Source: Methanobacteriota archaeon
Lineage (GTDB): Archaea; Thermoplasmatota; Poseidoniia; MGIII; CG-Epi1
Direction of reading: 5' to 3'
DNA length: 5,797 nucleotides
Assembly (NCBI GenBank): GCA_029977605.1
Contig: JAPOKN010000055.1
Location: 1 to 5,797, forward strand
Under the pieces are notes generated by a model, which was not told the origin of the DNA, ran no database searches, and saw nothing but the letters and a program-made list of their open reading frames with translations. Position 1 is the first letter of the stretch. Each line of letters starts with the position of its first letter. Positions 1 to 5,520 of the stretch are shown one piece after another. The position numbers and the translations under genes were made by a program.

Positions 1-2492
1 GTGGCAGTGACTACGGCGTTTACGAATTTTTCGTTGTTGTTGAACCTGAAACTGGAGAAGCCGATCTTTATGTTTCTCTAGATATGGAAAGCGATCAGGC
101 AGCACCTGGACAAGATATTACTGTAGTTTTTGAATATGGTAATGATGGTGACGTCAGTACCCAGACTCCAATTACAATAATGGCTTGGTTCGATGCAACT
201 GGCGAATCTGACGATGGTCCATTTGTGATAGAACCTTCACCTCTAACTTTCGCATATATTAGCCCAGATCCTTCTGATGATGAAATTCCACCAGAAAGAA
301 TGGAGTGGGAATACACAATTCCACAAGTAGAAGATGGACTTTACAAACTAAAAGTTGAAATTGATTCAGAATCAAATAATACTGAAGATTCGGACACTAG
401 TAACAACGTCGACAGTATAGATTTATGTGTTGGGGACTGCAGTCAACCAGATCTTAGAGTTAAGGATGTAGGTCCTCAAACTTTGACTAGTATTCCAGTT
501 GAGCCTGTTGCAGGAACCATAGTTTCTTTCACTTACACTATAGAAAACGTTGGTGAGGGAGAAGCAAGAGGAACACCTAGTGCACCTTTAGTAATGCACT
601 TAGAGGTTATGAAGTGTCCAAATGAAGATTGTACTGGCCAAAACTGGGTAAAGGTAAATGAAAGCCGACCAATAAGACCTGCAATTCCAGGTAACGGAGG
701 CGAATTCAATGATGATTCATTCCTTAGATTGAATTGGACTACATCACCTCAAGATTCAGGCTTCTGGAATGTTCGTGTTTTTGTAGATGGTGAAGAATCC
801 ATTGAAGAAACAAATGAAACCAATAACAGAGACTTTGCCAGCAGTTGGTTCAGAGTTAAGAGCGGTTATCTTGAGTTAAAGGAGCAGAGACCCGATTTAA
901 TTGTAGCAAATATTGACGAGGGTGACGATATCGTTTATGATAATGAGGTAACAACGATTGAGGTTGCTGTGACACAATCAGATCTTGCAGATAGCGTTGC
1001 TAACGATGTCAAAGTTTACCTTAGAGTAGAAGACCCAGAAGGTGGGGCTGTTGATTGGTTCCAAATTGATGAAGGGAAAACAGTAGGTCTGAATGGTGAA
1101 ACTACATTCTATGAATATGATTGGTCTCCTACTAAACTAGGAAGCTATGGAATCAGTGCTTATGTTGATAGGGATGACGATATTTTAGAATGGAATGAAG
1201 ATAACAATGAGTTTGAAGATAAAGTAATTACAGTTTACGAGAAGCTTCCAGATCTTCAAATTACCTCAGTAGACATAACTCCAGTGAATGATGAAGGATA
1301 TGCTATGGTTGGAGTCAACAGTGAAATTACGGCTACAATTGCTAACTTGGGTGTTAGAAATATGACAGATAGCGAGGGAACAAAGCTAGAAGTTACATTC
1401 TACACTTCGTCCCCTTTTACATCTAAATTGGCTACAATTAATGTAGATAAAGCATTAGATATGGGAGAAACAACTGATGTTAGCATTCCATTTAAATTCT
1501 TAGAAAATGCAGCTTACAGATTCATTGTTAAAGTGGATGAGAGTCAAGAAATTGACGAGGGAACTGGTGGTCCTGAATTGAATAACGAAGCAGTTAAGAA
1601 TTCTTATGCGGTAAGTTCAGTTGATGCTTACGTTTCTGATATGACAGTTGATGTTGGAGATGGTTTGGCAGGAAAAGAATGTCCAGTATCCTTTGAAGTA
1701 GGTGTAGCTAACATTCCTGAAGGTGGAACTTACAGACTTCATTTCAACGTTTCAGTTGATGGTACATTTGGATGGGGTGAAGTGTTAGGCTTAGCAACAC
1801 AAAACTCTACCGGATTTTATCCATTCGGCACAGGATATTCAGTCAGTGGTCAATATGGTTATATTGACTTTAACAGTACATACAGTAACCAAACTATTGT
1901 TATACCTTGGATTCCTAATAAAGATAGGACAGATACATACAATGTTTCAGTAAAAGTAAGTAGTTCTATTAACGTAGATGAAACTAACGATATGTCATAT
2001 GTTAATAAATTGTCAATTGCAAAATTAACTACTAATTTAGTAGTAGATGCTATCAAAGTGACAGAATCAGATGGTTCAGCCACGATTAAAGTCACAGTTG
2101 GATATCCTCAAGGAGAGCAATCTGAGCTTGACGTTGACGTGGCAATGCATGTCTACAAAGCATCTGATTATACTAACGGTAATCCACCAGTTGATACATT
2201 AACAGTCAAAAGTATTGAAGGGCTGATTCGTGGAGATTCTAGGTCGGTTTCATTCACTTGGGCAGTTAACGATGGTAGTTACATTTTTGTAGCAATTATT
2301 GATCCTGAAGACTCAATTAAAGAAGTAGATGAATCAGATAATACATTCCCTTCAAAGGAAGAGACATTTGGCGCATCTAATACGGCCAATCTTGACGATG
2401 ACGAAGAAGAAGATGGACTTTTACCAGCACCTTCCCTTGCTGCAGCTTTGGCAATATTTGGTATGGTTGCATTAATCCGTAGAAGAAATTAA
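1..2492 (+). CDS. Large secreted/surface protein with tandem CARDB-like repeats and C-terminal anchor (5' end outside window)
   Basis: The frame is open from base 3, so the start lies upstream; the first in-frame ATG, at 84, falls inside a repeat and is not the likely start. At least 829 residues are visible. They form six successive Ig-like repeats of about 115-140 residues, several opening with a PDL-type strand and most closing with an acidic, Asn-rich loop such as IEETNETNN or ILEWNEDNN. This matches the CARDB (cell-adhesion-related, APHP-like) family, known from bacterial and archaeal exported proteins. The C-terminus has an acidic linker (DDDEEED), LLPAPS, one hydrophobic helix and RRRN, implying export and membrane or sortase-type anchoring at the cell surface. 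The N-terminal signal peptide and any catalytic domain would be upstream and are not seen. The protein is strongly acidic, with about ten N-x-S/T sequons and few cysteines. Likely an adhesin, stalk or S-layer-associated protein, but the ligand is unknown. The stop overlaps the next gene's start. The family call is firm; the role is inferred. Confidence 0.85.
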   Translation, partial: GSDYGVYEFFVVVEPETGEADLYVSLDMESDQAAPGQDITVVFEYGNDGDVSTQTPITIMAWFDATGESDDGPFVIEPSPLTFAYISPDPSDDEIPPERMEWEYTIPQVEDGLYKLKVEIDSESNNTEDSDTSNNVDSIDLCVGDCSQPDLRVKDVGPQTLTSIPVEPVAGTIVSFTYTIENVGEGEARGTPSAPLVMHLEVMKCPNEDCTGQNWVKVNESRPIRPAIPGNGGEFNDDSFLRLNWTTSPQDSGFWNVRVFVDGEESIEETNETNNRDFASSWFRVKSGYLELKEQRPDLIVANIDEGDDIVYDNEVTTIEVAVTQSDLADSVANDVKVYLRVEDPEGGAVDWFQIDEGKTVGLNGETTFYEYDWSPTKLGSYGISAYVDRDDDILEWNEDNNEFEDKVITVYEKLPDLQITSVDITPVNDEGYAMVGVNSEITATIANLGVRNMTDSEGTKLEVTFYTSSPFTSKLATINVDKALDMGETTDVSIPFKFLENAAYRFIVKVDESQEIDEGTGGPELNNEAVKNSYAVSSVDAYVSDMTVDVGDGLAGKECPVSFEVGVANIPEGGTYRLHFNVSVDGTFGWGEVLGLATQNSTGFYPFGTGYSVSGQYGYIDFNSTYSNQTIVIPWIPNKDRTDTYNVSVKVSSSINVDETNDMSYVNKLSIAKLTTNLVVDAIKVTESDGSATIKVTVGYPQGEQSELDVDVAMHVYKASDYTNGNPPVDTLTVKSIEGLIRGDSRSVSFTWAVNDGSYIFVAIIDPEDSIKEVDESDNTFPSKEETFGASNTANLDDDEEEDGLLPAPSLAAALAIFGMVALIRRRN
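57..2372 (+). repeat. Six tandem CARDB-like domains (protein-level repeats)
   Basis: Approximate domain spans are 57-431, 444-857, 891-1241, 1248-1619, 1620-2024 and 2028-2372. Domain openings read ADLYVSL, PDLRVKD, PDLIVAN, PDLQITS, DAYVSDM and TNLVVDA. Most domains end with a strand carrying V-D or I-D followed by an acidic, Asn-rich turn (363-407, 786-827, 1167-1208, 1536-1586, 2301-2342). The fifth domain departs from this: its turn is weak and it carries a Gly/Tyr/Asn-rich insertion at about 1767-1916. The repeats are diverged at the DNA level, so they are old and would not recombine easily. Bases 3-56 encode the end of yet another domain, so more repeats or another module lie upstream. 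Boundaries were judged by eye from the translated sequence. Confidence 0.75.
2391..2489 (+). other. C-terminal tripartite sorting/anchor signal
   Basis: The last 33 residues of the surface protein consist of an acidic linker (LDDDEEEDG), an LLPAPS motif, about 18 hydrophobic residues rich in Ala, Leu, Ile and Phe, and a terminal RRRN. The order motif, helix, basic cluster is that of PGF-CTERM and PEP-CTERM signals, which archaeosortases and exosortases process. Here LPAPS stands where PGF would be, so this is either a lineage variant or a plain C-terminal membrane anchor with a cytoplasmic basic tail. Processing by a sortase is inferred; no such enzyme is in the window. Confidence 0.65.
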
Positions 2493-3271
2493 TGGATCAC
2501 ACGGCCCTTCTTTACTTCGTAGGTCCAGCTGGAGCTGGTAAATCTACCTTAGTGGCTACTTTACAAGAATGGATGCAGCACTACAGATACGATGGAGTTG
2601 CAATTAATCTGGATCCTGGCTCTGAAACTGTAGCATATGAAGCTGCAATTGATGTTAGAGAAAAATTTACAGTTTCTCAAATAATGGAAGAATATAGTTT
2701 GGGTCCAAATGGTGCCCAAGTTGTCTGTGCAGATTTACTAGCGGTTGAGCTTGACTGGATTAAAGAACAAGTTGATGAAATAAACTGTGATTATTTTCTA
2801 GTTGACACACCTGGCCAAACTGAATTATTTCTTTACAGGGAAGCTTCAAAAGTATTGGTAGAAAATGTGTCCCCTAGAGCAGGTATTGTTTTACTTTTAG
2901 ATCCACTACTGTCTAGGACACCTGATGGCTTTGTAACCCAGCTTTTACTTGCATCTGCAGCTCATCTAAGATTTCCTATTCCTATGTTTCCAGTATTGAC
3001 TAAGTGTGATTTACTTAAACCAGAAGAAGTAGATAATGTGCGCGAATGGGCCGCAAATTTAGACAAATTGGCAATGGATATGCCTAACTTGTCTGGTATG
3101 AGTGGAGTGTTATCTTCCGAACTTCTAAAAGTTTTGCAAGTTCTAGCCTTAGAATCGAATTTATTAGCGGTGTCTTCGAAAGAAGGTGAAGGAATGGATG
3201 ATCTTTACTCTATTGTCCAATCTACATTTGCTGGTGGAGATGATTTAGAGGCACACACAGATTCAAATTAG
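2492..3271 (+). CDS. GPN-loop GTPase (archaeal GPN1/XAB1-type)
   Basis: Complete at 259 residues, close to the roughly 250 of archaeal GPN proteins. The visible motifs are in order: P-loop GPAGAGKST (11-19), the conserved NLDPG segment (39-43), the family-defining Gly-Pro-Asn insertion (71-73), G3 DTPGQTE (105-111), G4 TKCD (170-173, in place of NKxD) and G5-like SSK (228-230). The GPN loop reaches across a constitutive homodimer to help GTP hydrolysis; eukaryotic GPN1-3 assist assembly and nuclear import of RNA polymerase II, while the archaeal target is not settled. The protein should be cytoplasmic. The start is fixed by the P-loop lying ten residues in, and it overlaps the upstream stop as TAATG; the preceding bases (AGAAGAAA) are only weakly Shine-Dalgarno-like, so translational coupling is likely. 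The last ~13 residues form a short acidic tail. NLDPG replaces the more usual NLDPA, a mild change. Identification is firm. Confidence 0.95.
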   Translation: MDHTALLYFVGPAGAGKSTLVATLQEWMQHYRYDGVAINLDPGSETVAYEAAIDVREKFTVSQIMEEYSLGPNGAQVVCADLLAVELDWIKEQVDEINCDYFLVDTPGQTELFLYREASKVLVENVSPRAGIVLLLDPLLSRTPDGFVTQLLLASAAHLRFPIPMFPVLTKCDLLKPEEVDNVREWAANLDKLAMDMPNLSGMSGVLSSELLKVLQVLALESNLLAVSSKEGEGMDDLYSIVQSTFAGGDDLEAHTDSN

Positions 3272-3310
3272 TGACTATTATTAATACAGGTATTTTTATT
3301 GTAAACTAGA
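3272..3310 (+). promoter_or_regulatory. Intergenic gap with candidate TATA box for the hydratase-carboxylase operon
   Basis: This 39-base gap is the only non-coding DNA in the window. It contains TATTATTAATA at 3276-3286, centred about 30 bases before the ATG at 3311. That suits an archaeal TATA box driving a leaderless or very short-leader transcript, and there is no Shine-Dalgarno sequence ahead of this ATG. No clear BRE purine stretch precedes it. In AT-rich DNA such a match can arise by chance, so the call is tentative. Confidence 0.35.
3293..3297 (+). terminator. Possible short T-tract terminator after the GPN gene
   Basis: TTTTT, within TATTTTTATT, lies about 20 bases after the GPN stop codon. 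Archaeal transcription can end at T-rich tracts without a hairpin, and no convincing hairpin is present. The tract is short, so it may be a weak terminator or nothing at all. Confidence 0.2.
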
Positions 3311-4045
3311 ATGTCAGATGAAGTACCATTAATTGTAGAGAGAGATGGAGAAGCATTGATCCTTAGTCTCAATAATACTCAGAAAAAAAATGCCTTAACT
3401 TCGGAAATGATGGGCGCCTTAAGTGGGATATTGGAAGATGTAAAAAATTACGATGGCCTCCGAGTAATAGTTATCAAGGGTAATGGTTCTGTTTTTTGTT
3501 CCGGAGCAGACATAAATACGTGGAATCCAGAAGAATTACAAGAGTTATTATTTTCACTTTCAGACTGCCCAGTTCCGACTATTGCGCATCTACATGGAGT
3601 ATGCTTTGGAGGGGGAATGGGTTTAGCCTCAGCATGCGATTTTGTTATAGCAGAAGAAGGTACGAAGTTTGGTTTCCCTGAAGTGAAAATTGGCATGATT
3701 CCAGCAGTTATTTCACCTTATGTTTCTAGAAAAATAAGTATAAGTCGCATGAGAGAATTATTTATCACTGGCGAAAGCTTTGGAATTAGGCAAGCGTATG
3801 ATTTTGGTTTTCTATATACTTTGGACTCAGATATAGAAAAATTAATAGACAAAATTTGTAAGGGTGCACCCCTTGCTCAAAGTTTTATCAAGAAATTGTT
3901 ATCTGAAGAAGTAGACAAGGATTACATTGATGAAAGAGATTCTCACTTAGCAGAATTAATCACTCAAATAAGAGAAGGTTCAGAAGGTCAGGAAGGAATG
4001 GCCGCTTTTTTGCAAAAGCGTCCCCCATCATGGAGTAAAGAATGA
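3311..4045 (+). CDS. Enoyl-CoA hydratase/isomerase-family protein, probably 3-methylglutaconyl-CoA hydratase (LiuC-like)
   Basis: Complete crotonase-fold protein of 244 residues, slightly short for a family usually near 260. Visible features are the N-terminal substrate strand with NALT (27-30), the first oxyanion-hole segment CSGAD (63-67), the second, GGG (100-102), in HGVCFGGGMGLASACD, and FPEVKIG with Glu124, the equivalent of catalytic Glu164 of rat mitochondrial hydratase. The partner Glu144 is replaced by Gly104. IPAVISPYV (130-138) and the C-terminal EGMAAFLQKRPPSW resemble bacterial LiuC-type proteins, which hydrate 3-methylglutaconyl-CoA to HMG-CoA in leucine breakdown; this comparison is from memory. 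The loop between CSGADI and the second oxyanion segment is about 13 residues shorter than usual. The gene follows a 39-base gap and overlaps the biotin carboxylase gene by four bases, which supports the leucine-pathway reading. Family certain; exact substrate inferred. It could instead be another crotonase-family enzyme. Confidence 0.88.
   Translation: MSDEVPLIVERDGEALILSLNNTQKKNALTSEMMGALSGILEDVKNYDGLRVIVIKGNGSVFCSGADINTWNPEELQELLFSLSDCPVPTIAHLHGVCFGGGMGLASACDFVIAEEGTKFGFPEVKIGMIPAVISPYVSRKISISRMRELFITGESFGIRQAYDFGFLYTLDSDIEKLIDKICKGAPLAQSFIKKLLSEEVDKDYIDERDSHLAELITQIREGSEGQEGMAAFLQKRPPSWSKE
4032..4035 (+). promoter_or_regulatory. Shine-Dalgarno-like site for the biotin carboxylase gene
   Basis: GGAG lies six bases before the ATG at 4042, inside the last codons of the hydratase gene. 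With the ATGA start/stop overlap (4042-4045) it suggests coupled translation of the two subunits and supports the chosen start. Confidence 0.5.
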
Positions 4046-5520
4046 TTAAGAAAATTCTGGTTGCCAATAGAGGTGAAATAGCTTGCAGAGTAATACGTGC
4101 TTGTAAAGAGATGTCAATAAAATCAGTTTCAGTATATTCAGATGAAGATGTTAATTCGCCTCATGTCAGCATGGCAGATGAGGCCGTCTGTATAGGTCCT
4201 GCAAATCCCTCTGAAAGTTACCTTAATTTTGATAAAATAATTAATGCAGCTAAGTCAACATCTTCAGATGCGATTCATCCAGGATATGGCTTTCTATCTG
4301 AGAACGGGGATTTTGCTCAACATGTTATCAATTCAGGTTTAATATTCATAGGTCCTAGTCCAGAAACTATCAAAGTTATGGGAGATAAGGCCGAATCTAA
4401 GAAAATGATGGATGAAGCTGGAGTACCAACAATACCTGGGCATGATGGAGAGCTTAGTGGCAATATTGACTCTATTGCAAAAAATATAGGTTTTCCTTTA
4501 ATGGTCAAGGCTGCAGCTGGCGGCGGTGGCAAAGGCATGAGAGCAGTGTACAAGCCTGAAGAGTTATCGGGAGCTATTGAATCTGCCAGTAATGAGGCGC
4601 GTAATTCATTTGGTAATGATACATTGATTCTAGAGCGTTTCTTGGATAAACCGAGACACATAGAGGTGCAAATATTAGGTGATCAAAAAGGAAATATTAT
4701 ACATCTTTTTGAAAGAGAATGTACTATTCAACGGAGGCATCAGAAAATAATTGAAGAATCTCCTTCGTCAGCAATAACCAATAAACTTAGGAAAGAAATG
4801 GGAGAAGCTGCGATCAAAGCAGCAGAAGTAACAAACTATTACAGTACAGGTACTGTTGAATTTCTGTATCAAGATGGTGAGTTTTTCTTTTTAGAAATGA
4901 ATACTAGATTGCAAGTAGAACATGGTGTTACTGAGATGGTTTGTGGAGTAGACTTAGTTAAGTGGCAAATCCGTATTGCTAATGGTGAAGAATTGACATT
5001 ATCTCAGAAGGATATCAAACAAAGAGGGCATTCGATTGAATGCAGAATATACGCTGAAGACCCTTCACGGAATTTTTTACCTACTCCAGGGTTCGTTAGA
5101 AAGTTAGATCTTCCAATAGGTCCAGGAATTAGAAACGATGTAGGTATTATTGAAGGCCAAGAAGTTTCGAGTTCCTATGATCCTCTTTTATCAAAATTAG
5201 TTGTCTGGGATTCTAACAGGGCTGATGCAATAGATAAGATGAATTACGCTTTGGGTAATTTCGTTGTACTTGGGCTGATAACAAATCAGCCATTTTTGAA
5301 GGAAGTAATATCTAATGAAGAATTCGCAAAAGGTAATTTTGATACTAATTTTATATCAGAGAATTTTGCAGATTGGAAGCTTGAAGACATCCCTCTAGAA
5401 GCTATAGCCAGTGCATTATTATCTTCAAAAAGTTCATCATCAGGAGTTGTATCTAAAGATTCCAATGCAGTTGTCTCATCTCCATGGAATCAAAAAGGCC
5501 ACTGGAGGCAAGGTCTGTAA
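4042..5520 (+). CDS. accC: Biotin carboxylase subunit of an acyl-CoA carboxylase (probably methylcrotonyl- or propionyl-CoA type)
   Basis: Complete, 492 residues. It carries out ATP- and bicarbonate-dependent carboxylation of biotin on a carrier protein, the first half-reaction of acyl-CoA carboxylases. The start at KILVANRGEIA is canonical. Residues known from E. coli AccC are recognisable at a constant offset of about three in the core: K116 (MGDK), K156, the glycine loop AAAGGGGKGMR (157-167), E198, H206, H233 and K235 (RRHQK), E273, E285, N287, R289, Q291, E293 and R335 (ECRI). The usual VEHP is VEHG here (Gly295). YDPLLSKL (379-386) and a TNQPFL segment near 414-419 resemble methylcrotonyl- and propionyl-CoA carboxylase alpha subunits. 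After about residue 445 there is a Ser-rich linker (SSKSSSSG) and SPW...GHWRQGL, the junction that leads into the BT domain in fused alpha subunits; here the protein stops. Overlaps with both neighbours indicate one operon. The substrate depends on a carboxyltransferase not in the window. Confidence 0.93.
   Translation: MIKKILVANRGEIACRVIRACKEMSIKSVSVYSDEDVNSPHVSMADEAVCIGPANPSESYLNFDKIINAAKSTSSDAIHPGYGFLSENGDFAQHVINSGLIFIGPSPETIKVMGDKAESKKMMDEAGVPTIPGHDGELSGNIDSIAKNIGFPLMVKAAAGGGGKGMRAVYKPEELSGAIESASNEARNSFGNDTLILERFLDKPRHIEVQILGDQKGNIIHLFERECTIQRRHQKIIEESPSSAITNKLRKEMGEAAIKAAEVTNYYSTGTVEFLYQDGEFFFLEMNTRLQVEHGVTEMVCGVDLVKWQIRIANGEELTLSQKDIKQRGHSIECRIYAEDPSRNFLPTPGFVRKLDLPIGPGIRNDVGIIEGQEVSSSYDPLLSKLVVWDSNRADAIDKMNYALGNFVVLGLITNQPFLKEVISNEEFAKGNFDTNFISENFADWKLEDIPLEAIASALLSSKSSSSGVVSKDSNAVVSSPWNQKGHWRQGL
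5504..5514 (+). promoter_or_regulatory. Shine-Dalgarno-like site for the carrier-subunit gene
   Basis: GGAGG at 5504-5508 (11 bases before the ATG) is followed by AGGT at 5511-5514 (5 bases before it). This is the strongest ribosome-binding-like sequence in the window. It lies just ahead of the TAATG junction at 5518-5522, so it supports a real independent start at 5520 and argues against a frameshift in a fused gene. Confidence 0.5.

Noticed and set aside
1859..2095. Minus-strand open frame of 78 codons inside the surface protein gene
   Set aside because: It lies opposite a clear coding sequence, its translation shows no recognisable domain, and there is no start context; it reflects the complementary base composition.
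84..2492. Taking the ATG at 84 as the true start of the surface protein
   Set aside because: The same frame is open back to base 3 and encodes the beginning of the first repeat (ADLYVSL) and the end of an earlier domain, and no signal peptide follows the ATG at 84. The gene is truncated by the window edge.
3285..3303. Inverted repeat TACA...TGTA in the intergenic gap as a hairpin or operator
   Set aside because: The arms are only four bases with an 11-base loop and do not extend; this is expected by chance in AT-rich DNA.
3448..3696. Overlapping open frames on both strands inside the hydratase gene (minus 3448-3696 and plus 3496-3681)
   Set aside because: Both lie within the most conserved part of a well-identified crotonase-family gene, and neither product resembles a protein.
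4317..4661. Minus-strand open frame of 114 codons inside the biotin carboxylase gene
   Set aside because: It covers the strongly conserved ATP-grasp region on the other strand and has a proline/serine-rich translation typical of an antisense shadow.
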